In this document: piece by piece, positions 28,034 to 37,798 of the stretch
Position numbering within the stretch: the stretch's first letter is position 1
Layout: the number at the start of each line of letters is the position of its first letter
Source: Nitrospiraceae bacterium
GTDB lineage: Bacteria; Nitrospirota; Thermodesulfovibrionia; Thermodesulfovibrionales; UBA6898
DNA length: 64,000 nucleotides
Reading direction: 5' to 3'
NCBI GenBank assembly: GCA_020347665.1
Contig: CP070737.1
Location: 1,897,154 to 1,961,153 of the forward strand
Translations under genes and position numbers: made by a program
Notes under the pieces: generated by a model
The model's input: only the letters and a program-made list of their open reading frames with translations
The model's database searches: none
What the model was told of the DNA's origin: nothing

Positions 28034-28726
28034 CTATTTTGATGACGTCACGGTACTGATATCCACGGTCACCGATGGTCCCATGGTAGACGATAGATAC
28101 ACTTTCTTCAGATACTTACCTTTACTCGTAGCGGGTTTTGCTTTCATGATTGATTGAACAATAGCCTTTGCATTTTCTACCAGTTTCTGGGCTTCGAACG
28201 AAATCTTTCCGACAGGAACATGCACTACCCCTGCTTTTTCAGTCCGGTATTCGACTTTTCCAGCCTTTATATCCTGAATCGCCCGGGCAATATCAAATGT
28301 TACCGTCCCCAGCTTGGGATTCGGCATAAGACCTTTAGGTCCGAGAATTTTACCAAGCTTTCCGACTGAACTCATGACATCAGGAGTCGCAACAACTTTG
28401 TCGAATTCAAACCATCCTTTTTTTATTTTTTCAACCATATCGTCAACCCCGACATGGTCAGCTCCCGCATCTCTTGCTTCTATTTCTTTCTCTCCCTTTG
28501 CAAATACCAGTATCGTGACGCTCTTGCCACTGCCATGAGGCAACACAACAGAACCACGTACCATCTGATCCGATTTTCTTGGATCAACACCGAGATTCAT
28601 TGCCATATCAACCGTCTCATCAAACTTCACAAAAGACAGTTCTTTTACCTTTGCAACAGCTTCCTCAAGAGAATATTCTTTTACCGGTTCTATCTTCTCT
28701 TTTGCCGCTTTGAGCATCTTTCCCAT
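28034..28726 (-). CDS. rplA: Ribosomal protein L1
   Basis: The 230-residue protein is of normal length. It contains [43 protein letters not shown] and a C-terminal [10 protein letters not shown], all diagnostic for L1. It binds 23S rRNA at the mobile stalk and can repress its own operon. It starts 15 bases after rplK with GGAGGA ahead of the ATG. Confidence 0.98.
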   Translation of the reverse strand: MGKMLKAAKEKIEPVKEYSLEEAVAKVKELSFVKFDETVDMAMNLGVDPRKSDQMVRGSVVLPHGSGKSVTILVFAKGEKEIEARDAGADHVGVDDMVEKIKKGWFEFDKVVATPDVMSSVGKLGKILGPKGLMPNPKLGTVTFDIARAIQDIKAGKVEYRTEKAGVVHVPVGKISFEAQKLVENAKAIVQSIMKAKPATSKGKYLKKVYLSSTMGPSVTVDISTVTSSK

Positions 28727-28740
28727 ATCATCCTCCTCCG

Positions 28741-29169
28741 TCAGTCCACAACTTCAACGCCCATACTGCGTGCTGTCCCGGCAATGATTTTCATCGCTTC
28801 ATCCAGTGAGTATGCATTGAGATCTTCAAGTTTTGTCTGAGCTATCTCTTTTATCTGGGCGGTCGTAACTTTCCCAACCTTTTCCTTATTTGGAACGCCA
28901 GATCCCTTTATAATACCTGCAGCCTTCTTAAGCAGTTCCGAGGCCGGGGGGGTCTTCGTAATGAAGGTAAACGTCCTGTCCTGATAAACTGTCATCACGA
29001 CCGGTATTATGGTGTCTCCCATGACCTTCGTCTGTGCATTAAATGCCTTGCAGAACTCCATGATATTTACCCCATGAGGACCCAGCGCCGGACCAACCGG
29101 GGGTGCCGGGGTCGCCTTTCCCGCTGGAATCTGAAGCTTTACCAGCGCTGCAATGTTTTTCTTTGCCAT
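28741..29169 (-). CDS. rplK: Ribosomal protein L11
   Basis: The 142-residue protein has [19 protein letters not shown] at the N-terminus, the proline-helix motif involved in factor binding, and the [14 protein letters not shown] rRNA-binding segment. AGGAGG precedes the ATG. It follows nusG by 31 bases. Confidence 0.98.
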   Translation of the reverse strand: MAKKNIAALVKLQIPAGKATPAPPVGPALGPHGVNIMEFCKAFNAQTKVMGDTIIPVVMTVYQDRTFTFITKTPPASELLKKAAGIIKGSGVPNKEKVGKVTTAQIKEIAQTKLEDLNAYSLDEAMKIIAGTARSMGVEVVD

Positions 29170-29199
29170 TATTATCCTCCTGCTCTCCTACGCATACCG

Positions 29200-29724
29200 T
29201 TATGTTTTTTCAACCTGATAGAAATCGAGTTCAACCGGTGTCTGTCTTCCGAAAATACTTACCATGACACGCAATCGTCCGTGGTCCATATCGACTTCGT
29301 CAACAAACCCGTTAAAATTGCTGAACGGACCGTCTATGATTCTCAGGTGATCACCTTTCTGGAATTGCGTCTTTACCTGGGGGACCGGCCCCTTTTCGAC
29401 CTGCTGCATGATCACGTCAATCTCTTCTTCAGCTATGGGAACAGGATTCTTCCCCCCGACAAAGCCGGTTACCCGGGGAGTCGATTTCACCAGATGCCAT
29501 GTTTCGTCGTCAAGGTCCATTTCAATAAGAATATATCCGGGATAGAACTTCTTGTCGCTTTCCTTCTTCTTGCCGCTCTTCAGTTCAACGACCTTCTCAG
29601 TCGGTATCAGAATCTTTGAAATCTTATCCTGAAGCCCTTTACTTTCTATTTTTTCATCCAAAGCTAGTCGCACCCGTTCTTCAAAACCAGAATATGTATG
29701 TACTACGTACCAGTTTTTAGCCAT
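29200..29724 (-). CDS. nusG: Transcription termination/antitermination factor NusG
   Basis: The 174-residue protein begins with KNWYVVHTYSGFEERV, contains YPGYILIEMDLDDETWHLV and GFVGG, and ends in a KOW domain (FQKGDHLRIIDGPFSNFNG). It bridges RNA polymerase and Rho or the ribosome. It is separated from secE by three bases. Confidence 0.97.
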   Translation of the reverse strand: MAKNWYVVHTYSGFEERVRLALDEKIESKGLQDKISKILIPTEKVVELKSGKKKESDKKFYPGYILIEMDLDDETWHLVKSTPRVTGFVGGKNPVPIAEEEIDVIMQQVEKGPVPQVKTQFQKGDHLRIIDGPFSNFNGFVDEVDMDHGRLRVMVSIFGRQTPVELDFYQVEKT

Positions 29725-29727
29725 AGA

Positions 29728-29913
29728 TCATCCTAGCGCGATCTTTACGAGTTTTGTAAGGCCGATATCCACTATGCCAAGAAACAGTGAAATCAGAAAA
29801 ATGGTTATGATCACCACCCAGGTCGACCCTATGAGTTCATCCTTGCCTGGATAGATAACCTTACTGGTCTCGATTTTGACCTCTCTGAAAAATTGCCGTA
29901 TCCTCTCTATCAT
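29728..29913 (-). CDS. secE: Preprotein translocase subunit SecE
   Basis: The 61-residue protein has the amphipathic IRQFFREVKIETSKVIYP region and a single C-terminal membrane helix (WVVIITIFLISLFLGIVDIGL), the short single-span form of SecE. It clamps SecY in the translocon. Its place between tRNA-Trp and nusG is canonical. Confidence 0.96.
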   Translation of the reverse strand: MIERIRQFFREVKIETSKVIYPGKDELIGSTWVVIITIFLISLFLGIVDIGLTKLVKIALG

Positions 29914-29931
29914 AATGTATCCTCGTTCTCA

Positions 29932-30008
29932 TGGCAGGCCAGGAGGGATTTGAACCCCCAACCCTCGGATTTGGAGTCCGATGCTCTAGCCGTTAGAGCT
30001 ACTGGCCT
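29932..30008 (-). tRNA. tRNA-Trp (anticodon CCA)
   Basis: On the minus strand the acceptor arms AGGCCAG and CTGGCCT pair fully. The D-stem is GCTC/GAGC, the anticodon stem TCGGA/TCCGA with loop CTCCAAA (anticodon CCA), and the T-arm GGGGG-TTCAAAT-CCCTC. Discriminator G and an encoded CCA end at 29932. It lies between rpmG and secE, as in many bacteria. Confidence 0.97.
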
Positions 30009-30087
30009 ACACGGTAAAAATTTCACCTTCCAAAGTCCACTTTCCACGTCCGAATCTGCGTTCCGTTATGTATGTGATGAAACACGC

Positions 30088-30240
30088 TTATGCCTTTGTC
30101 TCCTTATGCAAGGTATGCTTCATGCAGTTTCTGCAGTATTTCTTCCTCTGGAGTTTATCTGTGGTATTCTTCTTGTTTTTCATTGAAGAATAATTCTTAT
30201 TCTTGCAATCAGTACACTGTAATAAGATAATGTCTCTCAT
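30088..30240 (-). CDS. rpmG: Ribosomal protein L33 (zinc-binding form)
   Basis: This is a 50-residue gene. The product begins [17 protein letters not shown] and ends with [16 protein letters not shown]. Two CxxC pairs mark the zinc-containing version of L33. Its position between tuf and tRNA-Trp/secE matches the usual gene order. TAA stop at 30088-30090. Confidence 0.95.
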   Translation of the reverse strand: MRDIILLQCTDCKNKNYSSMKNKKNTTDKLQRKKYCRNCMKHTLHKETKA

Positions 30241-30303
30241 TTTGTTTTATTCTCCGTTGTCTCTTTCACAGTACCCGAACACCTCTGTCATGGTGCGAAT
30301 TAT

Positions 30304-31503
30304 TTACTCCAGCACTTCGGTAACGACACCGGCGCCAACCGTTCGGCCACCTTCACGTATCGCAAACCGAAGCTCCTTTTCCATCGCAATCGGCGATATC
30401 AGCTCCGCTGTCAGGTTCGCATTGTCCCCAGGCATCACCATCTCTACTCCTTCCGGTAACTCCGCCACTCCCGTCACGTCCGTCGTCCTGAAGTAAAACT
30501 GCGGACGATATCCCTTGAAAAACGGCGTGTGCCTCCCACCTTCTTCCTTCGTCAACACATACACCTCTGCCTTAAACTTCGTGTGCGGCGTAATACTGCC
30601 CGGCTTCGCCAATACCTGCCCACGCTCCACCTCATCCTTGCCAATACCCCTCAGCAATACCCCTATATTATCTCCGGCCCGGCCCTCATCCAGCAGCTTC
30701 CGAAACATCTCTACCCCCGTCGCCACCGTCTTCCGCGTCTCGCCCAGCCCCACGATCTCCACTTCTTCGCCTACCTTGATTATCCCCCGCTCTACTCTCC
30801 CCGTCACCACCGTCCCCCGTCCCGATATCGAAAATACATCCTCTATCGGCATCAAATACGGCTTGTCTATCGGCCGCTCCGGCGTCGGTATATAGCTGTC
30901 TATCGCCTCCGTCAACTCAAATATGCTCTTGTACTCCGCTGCCCCAGGATCCGTGCTCCCAGACTCTAACGCCTTCAACGCACTCCCCTTTATAATCGGT
31001 ATCTTATCCCCAGGAAACTGATACTTCGTCAACAGCTCCCTCACTTCAAGCTCTACCAAATCCAACAGCTCAGGATCATCCACCATATCCGTCTTGTTCA
31101 TATACACCACGATATACGGAACCCCCACCTGCCGCGCCAACAATATGTGCTCCCGCGTCTGCGGCATCGGTCCGTCCGCCGCACTCACCACCAGAATCGC
31201 CCCGTCCATCTGCGCTGCTCCCGTTATCATATTCTTCACATAATCCGCATGCCCCGGACAGTCCACATGCGCGTAATGCCGCTTCTCTGTCTCATACTCT
31301 ACATGCGCCGTCGCTATCGTTATCCCCCGGGCCTTCTCCTCAGGGGCATTGTCTATCTGATCAAATGCTATGAACTTCGCTCCCCCTCCCAGTTCCAGCA
31401 CCTTCGTCATCGCGGCCGTCAACGTCGTCTTCCCATGGTCTACGTGCCCAATCGTCCCTACGTTACAATGCGGCTTTGTCCTTTCAAATTTCTCCTTTGC
31501 CAT
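30304..31503 (-). CDS. tuf: Elongation factor Tu
   Basis: The 399-residue protein has the GTPase motifs [14 protein letters not shown] and NKTD, then domains 2 and 3 ([33 protein letters not shown]). It delivers aminoacyl-tRNA to the ribosome. Codon use is unlike its neighbours: the coding strand favours G-ending and ATA, GGG and CGG codons, whereas fusA and the ribosomal-protein genes look balanced. It is the only tuf in the window and sits where the str and rpo clusters join. Confidence 0.99.
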   Translation of the reverse strand: MAKEKFERTKPHCNVGTIGHVDHGKTTLTAAMTKVLELGGGAKFIAFDQIDNAPEEKARGITIATAHVEYETEKRHYAHVDCPGHADYVKNMITGAAQMDGAILVVSAADGPMPQTREHILLARQVGVPYIVVYMNKTDMVDDPELLDLVELEVRELLTKYQFPGDKIPIIKGSALKALESGSTDPGAAEYKSIFELTEAIDSYIPTPERPIDKPYLMPIEDVFSISGRGTVVTGRVERGIIKVGEEVEIVGLGETRKTVATGVEMFRKLLDEGRAGDNIGVLLRGIGKDEVERGQVLAKPGSITPHTKFKAEVYVLTKEEGGRHTPFFKGYRPQFYFRTTDVTGVAELPEGVEMVMPGDNANLTAELISPIAMEKELRFAIREGGRTVGAGVVTEVLE

Positions 31504-31614
31504 AATGCCTCCTTAATAAATGCACAATGCATATAACAATATGCAAAAGCTAGCTGGAATCAAATATTCCTTTATATATGCGTTGTCACGATAATTCAAT
31601 GCCCTGCCTGTCAT

Positions 31615-33693
31615 TTATTCGCCTTTTACCTTTGCAATCAGCCCGTCTGAAATGCCCTTTGGCACGTCTTCATAGTGAGAGAACTGCATTGTATAGGTCG
31701 CCCTCCCCTGAGTCTTTGACCGCAAGTCGGTTGCATATCCAAACATATCTGAAAGAGGAACGTGCGCCTTTATGACCTGGGCTTTTCCTCTTTTTTCCAT
31801 ACTCTTTATCCTTCCCCTTCTCGCATTAAGATCCCCGATAACATCACCCATATATTCTTCCGGTGTAACAACCTCGACATTCATAACCGGTTCAAGCAGT
31901 ACCGGCCTGCCTTTTTTGGCAGCTTCCTTAAACGCAATTGAACCGGCAATCTTAAAAGCCATTTCAGAAGAATCTACTTCATGGTATGAGCCATCGAAAA
32001 GAGTCGCTTTCACATCCACAACGGGATAGCCTGCAAGCACTCCGGCATCTGTTGCTTCTTTCATGCCTTTTTCGATCGCATTGAAATATTCTCTCGGAAC
32101 AGAGCCTCCCACAATTTTACTTTCAAACAAGAATCCCGCACCCCGTTCCAAGGGCTCCAGTTCCACATAGACGTGACCGAACTGGCCCCGTCCGCCGGTC
32201 TGCCGCACAAATTTACCTTCAGCTTTTGATCCGGTTTTTATCGTTTCCTTATACGCGACCTGCGGTTTTCCAACGTTTGCTCCGACCTTAAATTCCCTCA
32301 ACAGCCTGTCAACGATAATTTCGAGGTGTAATTCTCCCATGCCGGAGATGATTGTTTGACCAGTGTCTTCATTAACCGCAACGGTAAACGACGGGTCTTC
32401 CTGCGCCAGTTTCACGAGCGACTGAGACAGTTTTTCCTGATCAACCTTTGTTTTCGGTTCAATAGCAACAGAGATAACCGGCTCTGGAAATTCCATAGAT
32501 TCAAGAAGTATTGGCGATTTGTCATCGCACAAGGTATCACCGGTCAATGTGCTTTTCAAACCAACAGCAGCAGCAATGTCACCTGCCGAAACCTCCTTGA
32601 GATCTTCACGTTTATTTGAATGCATCTTCAGAAGCCTACCAACCCGTTCCCTGGTGTCCTTCGATGCATTATAGACGTACGAACCCGTGGTAAGCATGCC
32701 TGAGTAGACCCGCATAAAAGTCAGCTGCCCCACAAAAGGATCAGTCATAACCTTAAAGGCCAGAGCTGAAAACGGCTCTTCTGTATCAGGTTTTCTAACC
32801 GCCAGGGTCCCATTGTCAGGATGAGTTCCTTCAACCGGGGGAATATCAAATGGGGAAGGGAGATAGTCGACAATAGCATCGAGTAACTGCTGCACCCCTT
32901 TATTCTTAAATGCAGTACCACACAAAACCGGGGTGAGCTTAATCTCCACCGTCCCTTTTCTGAGGGCCGACTGTATTTCTTCCGGAGGAATCGGCTGTCC
33001 GTTCAGAAACTTCTCCATGATATTCTCATCAACATCTGCAAGCGCTTCTATCATTTTCTCATGGTATTCTTTTGCCTGAGGCATAAGCTCTTCAGGAATA
33101 TCACTTTCCACATATTTGGCCCCAAGTGTTTCGTCATCATAATACAGCGCCTTCATATGAATGAGGTCTATAGGTCCCCTGAAATCCTCTTCAGCTCCGA
33201 TCGGTAACTGAACCGGCACTGGCTTGGCTCCCAACCGCTCAACCATACTTTCAACGCTCATAAAGAAATCTGCACCTACCCTGTCCATTTTGTTCATAAA
33301 TGCTATTCTGGGCACATGATACTTATCAGCCTGGCGCCAGACCGTTTCGGACTGTGGTTCAACACCAGCGACAGTATCAAATACCGCCACGGCCCCGTCC
33401 AACACCCGTAATGACCGCTCAACTTCTATGGTAAAATCAACATGCCCCGGCGTATCGATGATATTGATTCTGTGCTCATTCCAAAAACAGGTAGTTGCCG
33501 CAGACGTGATCGTGATACCTCTTTCCTGTTCCTGCACCATCCAGTCCATGACAGCGGTCCCGTCATGGACTTCACCAATTTTATAGGTTACACCCGTATA
33601 ATAGAGGATTCGTTCCGTGGTCGTAGTCTTCCCCGCGTCGATATGCGCCATGATGCCAATATTGCGTGTTTTTTCTAAGGGAATCGGGGACAA
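31615..33693 (-). CDS. fusA: Elongation factor G
   Basis: The 692-residue protein starts with [21 protein letters not shown], then DTPGHVDF and [10 protein letters not shown]. Domains II-V end in [17 protein letters not shown]. Length and motifs are normal for the translocation factor. It follows rpsG by 21 bases. Confidence 0.99.
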   Translation of the reverse strand: MSPIPLEKTRNIGIMAHIDAGKTTTTERILYYTGVTYKIGEVHDGTAVMDWMVQEQERGITITSAATTCFWNEHRINIIDTPGHVDFTIEVERSLRVLDGAVAVFDTVAGVEPQSETVWRQADKYHVPRIAFMNKMDRVGADFFMSVESMVERLGAKPVPVQLPIGAEEDFRGPIDLIHMKALYYDDETLGAKYVESDIPEELMPQAKEYHEKMIEALADVDENIMEKFLNGQPIPPEEIQSALRKGTVEIKLTPVLCGTAFKNKGVQQLLDAIVDYLPSPFDIPPVEGTHPDNGTLAVRKPDTEEPFSALAFKVMTDPFVGQLTFMRVYSGMLTTGSYVYNASKDTRERVGRLLKMHSNKREDLKEVSAGDIAAAVGLKSTLTGDTLCDDKSPILLESMEFPEPVISVAIEPKTKVDQEKLSQSLVKLAQEDPSFTVAVNEDTGQTIISGMGELHLEIIVDRLLREFKVGANVGKPQVAYKETIKTGSKAEGKFVRQTGGRGQFGHVYVELEPLERGAGFLFESKIVGGSVPREYFNAIEKGMKEATDAGVLAGYPVVDVKATLFDGSYHEVDSSEMAFKIAGSIAFKEAAKKGRPVLLEPVMNVEVVTPEEYMGDVIGDLNARRGRIKSMEKRGKAQVIKAHVPLSDMFGYATDLRSKTQGRATYTMQFSHYEDVPKGISDGLIAKVKGE

Positions 33694-33714
33694 AATATAT
33701 CTCCTCTATTCTTC

Positions 33715-34185
33715 TTACCATCTATAATGGGCAAAAGCCTTGTTAGCCTCGGCCATTTTGTGGGTATCTTCCCTCTTCTTGATGGAAGCCCCGGTTTTAT
33801 TAAAAGCATCAAGCAATTCACCAGCGAGTCGTTCTCTCATCGTCTTCTCGCCTCTTGATCGGGAATAGTTGATTATCCAGCGAAAGCCTAAAGCCATACG
33901 CCGCTGAGGCCTTATTTCCACCGGCACCTGGTACGTCGCACCACCAACCCGCCTGGCCTTCACCTCTACCAGGGGTTTTACATTCTCCAGTGCTGTCTTG
34001 AACACCTTGAGGGGGTCATTACCGGTTTTCTTTCCTATCACGTCAAATGCTCCGTAACAAATACCTTCAGAGACTGATTTACTTCCGTTTTCCATTAACA
34101 CATTTATAAATTTGCTCACAATTTTGCTGTTATATTTGGGGTCCGGCAAGATTTCTCTTTTTTCGGCAACTCTTCTTCTCGGCAT
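33715..34185 (-). CDS. rpsG: Ribosomal protein S7
   Basis: The 156-residue protein contains [36 protein letters not shown] and the C-terminal [11 protein letters not shown], all typical of S7. It nucleates assembly of the 30S head. It starts 12 bases after rpsL. Confidence 0.99.
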   Translation of the reverse strand: MPRRRVAEKREILPDPKYNSKIVSKFINVLMENGSKSVSEGICYGAFDVIGKKTGNDPLKVFKTALENVKPLVEVKARRVGGATYQVPVEIRPQRRMALGFRWIINYSRSRGEKTMRERLAGELLDAFNKTGASIKKREDTHKMAEANKAFAHYRW

Positions 34186-34197
34186 TATCTGCTCCGC

Positions 34198-34569
34198 CTA
34201 TTTCGGTCTTTTTGTTCCATATTTTGATCGTCCGCGACGCCTGTCAGCAACTCCCATGGAATCGAGCGTGCCTCTAATAATATGGTATCTCACACCCGGT
34301 AAGTCCTTCACCTTGCCACCCCGTATCATAACAATCGAGTGCTCCTGAAGATTATGTCCGATTCCTGGGATATACGAAGTGACTTCCATCGCATTGGTCA
34401 GTCTCACCCTGGCAACCTTCCTCAACGCCGAATTCGGCTTTTTAGGCGTCGTCGTATAGACTCTGACGCAAACGCCCCTTTTCTGAGGGCAGGATTTTAA
34501 CGCAGGACTTTTCGTTTTTTTTACAGCACTCTTACGACCCTGCTTAACGAGCTGTGCAATTGTCGGCAC
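34198..34569 (-). CDS. rpsL: Ribosomal protein S12
   Basis: The 123-residue protein has [20 protein letters not shown] and [15 protein letters not shown]. The lysines at the two classical streptomycin-resistance positions are the wild-type, sensitive residues. It is the first gene of the long minus-strand translation/transcription block and has a strong promoter 61 bases upstream. Confidence 0.99.
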   Translation of the reverse strand: MPTIAQLVKQGRKSAVKKTKSPALKSCPQKRGVCVRVYTTTPKKPNSALRKVARVRLTNAMEVTSYIPGIGHNLQEHSIVMIRGGKVKDLPGVRYHIIRGTLDSMGVADRRRGRSKYGTKRPK

Positions 34570-34629
34570 GTTACCTCCACAAACAACAAAACTGTTATAA
34601 TTTTCCTCGCTCTGGGGAAAAACCTTAAA

Positions 34630-34658
34630 AGCTTACCAAAGTTACTTTTCTTTGTCAA
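34630..34658 (-). promoter_or_regulatory. Strong sigma-70-type promoter of the rpsL operon
   Basis: On the minus strand TTGACA (34653-34658) and TAAGCT (34630-34635) are separated by exactly 17 bases. They lie 61 bases before the rpsL start. The -35 box is perfect. The position and orientation fit the str/rpo block. Confidence 0.72.
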
Positions 34659-34816
34659 GCTAATTACAATACTACCGTACATACTTCTCTTCTGGTAAAT
34701 ATGTATTATACCATTTATTGATTATTTGCATAACAAAAATCAATACACCAGAATTTATTGTGCCCGGATGGGATCAGTGCCTCCTCATCGACCCCTCATT
34801 CCCTGAATACCCTGTT

Positions 34817-34846
34817 TTGACAGCCTGTGAAACACCGGAGTATAAT
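34817..34846 (+). promoter_or_regulatory. Near-consensus promoter of the PBP1A gene, giving a leaderless mRNA
   Basis: TTGACA (34817-34822) and TATAAT (34841-34846) are both perfect hexamers with an 18-base spacer. The -10 box ends seven bases before the ATG at 34854, so transcription should start at or within a base or two of the start codon. Confidence 0.7.
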
Positions 34847-34853
34847 CACTTTT

Positions 34854-37157
34854 ATGAAATTTAAAATCCTCATTGTATCAACCATAATAACGATAGTGAT
34901 GGGTGGAATTGTTGGCAGCTACGTTTCCATACAGGCGACGTTACCATCAATCGATGAACTCAAGCAGTATGCTCCGGCCAGGGGATCAAAGATTTATGCG
35001 AATGACAATGCCTTGGTTGGAGAATTAAAAATTGAAAAAGGAGTGTTTGCTGTTATCGACGATATTCCCGAGGATCTTATGAATGCAATTATTGCTGTTG
35101 AAGACGCTCGATTCTGGCGACACAAAGGCCTCGACTATATCGCAATTGCCAGAGCAGTCATCAAAGACCTGATCCACGTCAGCCTGAAGGAAGGGGGAAG
35201 CACCATAACCCAGCAGCTCGCAAAAGTTGTCTATCTGAGTCCGAGGAAATCTTTTAAGAGAAAAATTATAGAGGCTTTTCTTGCAATAAAACTGGAGAAG
35301 AATCTGAGCAAGCGAGAGATCCTTGAATTATATCTCAACAAAATCTATTTCGGGCATGGGGCGTACGGCGTGGAAATGGCTGCCCAGACATATTTCGGCA
35401 AATCCGTGAAGAACCTGAACCTAGCTGAAGCATCGTTAATTGCCGGTCTGACCAAGGCCCCTTCCACCTATTCTCCTTACAACAATCTGAAAAAAGCAAA
35501 GGCCAGGCAGCAGATTGTGCTTATGAGGATGGTGGAAGAGAATTATATAACGGTTGAAGATAAAGAGCGGATTTACCGGCAACCGTTGTACCTTTCAAAC
35601 CTCAAAAGAAGTGTTGGTGTCAACAGTTATTTCATAGAATACGTTCGAAAGCAGCTTGAAGACACCTACGGGATTGATGAGGTATACAATGGCAATTTAA
35701 GCGTATATACAACCCTTGACAGACAGATGCAGGCTGCCGCTGTGAACGCCCTTCAGGCCGGGCTGAGAGAGATCGACAAGCGCCGGGGATGGCGCGGGCC
35801 CGTTGCCCATAAGGATAACTTTAATATTGAGCAGGAGATGACAGGCAAAAAGCTCCCATCATCCGTAGTTGTCAGTCCCGGCGATATATATTCCGGTCTT
35901 GTACTGAGTGTGACAAAAAAAGAGGCTCGCATTAAAACCCGCGGTATCATCGGCAGGCTTTCCCTTAAAGATGCTTCATGGGCCTCAAGCGTTCTCGATT
36001 CAAGAACGGGGAAAACGCGTACAGTAAGAAATTTCAGCCTGCAGAAGACATTGAAGCCAGGTGATATTGTAAAAGTCAGCATCAAACAGGTGAAAGGGAA
36101 GAGAGTGCAGCTCGCCCTTGAGCAGGACCCTGCAGTAGAAGGATCCCTGGTCGCTGTCGAGCCGTATACCGGCTTTATAAAAGCCATGGTCGGGGGCTAT
36201 GATTTCAAGAAGAGTGAATATAACAGAGCCATCTTCGCTGAACGACAGCCCGGATCGGCTTTTAAGCCGGTCATCTATGCCGCTGCGATGGATAACGGTT
36301 ATACCCCCGCAAGCATCATCGTTGATGAACCGATCACCTATATGGAGGGTCAAGCAAATGAATGGAGTCCAGAAAATTACGACCGAGAATATCGCGGCCC
36401 TACCCGCCTGCGGGAGGCACTCGTTTACTCGAGAAATATTGTAACGGTTAAACTGGCTGATGAGATGGGACTGGACGTTGTGATAAATTATGCGAAGCAA
36501 CTTGGATTCAAGGGCCCCATTCCGAAAAATCCGAGTATCGCTCTGGGATCGTTCATTACGACACCGCTTGAGATGGCCTCGGTCTATAATGTGTTCGCCA
36601 GTAACGGGTTGCGGCTGAAACCGCTTTCAATAAAATATATCGTTGATGAAAACGGCAGAGTTTTAGAAAGCAGTGAACCAGCGCCCGAACAGGTTATCAG
36701 TCCTCAGACCTCTTTTTTAATAACGTCCATGATGGAAGATGTTATTCAATACGGAACGGGTTGGCGGGCAAAGGTTTTACCTCATCATGTTGCCGGAAAA
36801 ACCGGCACGACCAATGAATATAGGGATGCCTGGTTCGTTGGCTTTTCAACATCACTCACAGCATGCGTCTGGGTCGGCTTTGACGATTCCAAGACGCTGG
36901 GGCACAAGGAGACCGGATCAAAGGCAGCATCTCCCATATGGGTCGCTTTCATGAATAATACACTAAAAGGAGAGCCTGAGGAATTTGTTGTACCGGAGGG
37001 AATAGTCCGTTATGTCATCGATCCTCAAACAGGCCTGCTGACCTATTACGATACCGGCATTGAAGAATATTTCAAGGAAGAAACTCAACCAAAACAGTTT
37101 TCCCCCACAAAATCCATATGGGAGCTGAGAGACCCTTCGAAACTGAACTTTGATTAG
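34854..37157 (+). CDS. Penicillin-binding protein 1A (glycosyltransferase/transpeptidase)
   Basis: I choose the ATG at 34854 over the in-frame GTG at 34827 because the GTG lies inside a perfect promoter. The protein has 767 residues. A membrane anchor (residues about 3-24) is followed by a GT51 domain with catalytic Glu83 in VEDARFW and GGSTITQQLAK. An OB-like insert follows, then a transpeptidase domain with Ser468 in GSAFKP, SRN and KTGTT (Lys649). It polymerises and crosslinks peptidoglycan. It is divergent from rpsL. The mRNA is probably leaderless. Confidence 0.95.
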   Translation: MKFKILIVSTIITIVMGGIVGSYVSIQATLPSIDELKQYAPARGSKIYANDNALVGELKIEKGVFAVIDDIPEDLMNAIIAVEDARFWRHKGLDYIAIARAVIKDLIHVSLKEGGSTITQQLAKVVYLSPRKSFKRKIIEAFLAIKLEKNLSKREILELYLNKIYFGHGAYGVEMAAQTYFGKSVKNLNLAEASLIAGLTKAPSTYSPYNNLKKAKARQQIVLMRMVEENYITVEDKERIYRQPLYLSNLKRSVGVNSYFIEYVRKQLEDTYGIDEVYNGNLSVYTTLDRQMQAAAVNALQAGLREIDKRRGWRGPVAHKDNFNIEQEMTGKKLPSSVVVSPGDIYSGLVLSVTKKEARIKTRGIIGRLSLKDASWASSVLDSRTGKTRTVRNFSLQKTLKPGDIVKVSIKQVKGKRVQLALEQDPAVEGSLVAVEPYTGFIKAMVGGYDFKKSEYNRAIFAERQPGSAFKPVIYAAAMDNGYTPASIIVDEPITYMEGQANEWSPENYDREYRGPTRLREALVYSRNIVTVKLADEMGLDVVINYAKQLGFKGPIPKNPSIALGSFITTPLEMASVYNVFASNGLRLKPLSIKYIVDENGRVLESSEPAPEQVISPQTSFLITSMMEDVIQYGTGWRAKVLPHHVAGKTGTTNEYRDAWFVGFSTSLTACVWVGFDDSKTLGHKETGSKAASPIWVAFMNNTLKGEPEEFVVPEGIVRYVIDPQTGLLTYYDTGIEEYFKEETQPKQFSPTKSIWELRDPSKLNFD

Positions 37158-37202
37158 CCTGTTTTCAGAGACAGCAGCGGGGACCGATACACACAATACA
37201 AT

Positions 37203-37628
37203 TTATTTTTTCAGCCTCTTCTTTTTTGACAGGTAGACGACACAGTCTTCACATATCTTGCCGGTTTCCCTGTTACAGATCATACGGTTCAGTTCCCAGC
37301 ACGGTTTTGTCTTGTCTATGAAAGCCGAACATGTTTCTTTTCGTTCCTCGGAACAGCTCGTAATTTCCCAGCACGGTGCGTAATCAAGGAGCTTCTTAAT
37401 TCCCTCGATGCTTATCTTCTTATTATGAATAAGATCCCTGAGACATCGCAGCCATTTGATATCATTCTCTGAATAAAACCTGTTTTTGTTCCTGCGTGCC
37501 GGCTTTATTAAGCCATGTTTTTCATATAAACGGAGAGTCTGGTCTGTCGTCCCGATCAGTTCAGCCACAATACCGATCGGATATAACGGCATTTCTTTCT
37601 TTTCTTGCTCTGTAAGATCTCTCTTCAT
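37203..37628 (-). CDS. MerR-type regulator with a cysteine-rich C-terminal motif
   Basis: The 141-residue protein has a MerR-like winged helix (YPIGIVAELIGTTDQTLRLY, then RFYSENDIKWLRCLRDL) at about 14-85. The C-terminal part carries seven cysteines with two CW pairs (APCWEITSC, KPCWELN) and a final CEDC. This Cys/Trp motif resembles 'two-CW' domains appended to sensors in metal- and sulfate-respiring bacteria. It probably binds a metal or an Fe-S cluster. Divergent from atpB across a 170-base region, so it could regulate atpBE or itself. Confidence 0.78.
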   Translation of the reverse strand: MKRDLTEQEKKEMPLYPIGIVAELIGTTDQTLRLYEKHGLIKPARRNKNRFYSENDIKWLRCLRDLIHNKKISIEGIKKLLDYAPCWEITSCSEERKETCSAFIDKTKPCWELNRMICNRETGKICEDCVVYLSKKKRLKK

Positions 37629-37740
37629 TTTTCTCTCGTTTTATCCCCTTCTTAAAAAACCAAAAAATAACATTTCGATTGTTAATGCTAATTATTAATA
37701 CATTATTTAACTATAAAAAGCAAGTGTTTTATTTTTTATA

Positions 37741-37769
37741 TTGACAATTGTTATGATCTTGGGTAAAGT
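37741..37769 (+). promoter_or_regulatory. Sigma-70-type promoter for atpBE
   Basis: TTGACA (37741-37746) and TAAAGT (37764-37769) have a 17-base spacer. They lie 30 bases before the atpB start, followed by an AGGAGG ribosome-binding site. The AT-rich sequence upstream is shared with the divergent MerR-like gene. Confidence 0.6.
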
Positions 37770-37798
37770 ACAGCGATTTTCCCCACAGGAGGGTTCGC

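Noticed and set aside
30529..31536. Long open frames on the plus strand opposite tuf (146 and 129 codons)
   Set aside because: They are antisense to an unquestionable EF-Tu and arise from its G/A-biased codons; their products are Arg/Pro/His-rich low complexity with no start signals.
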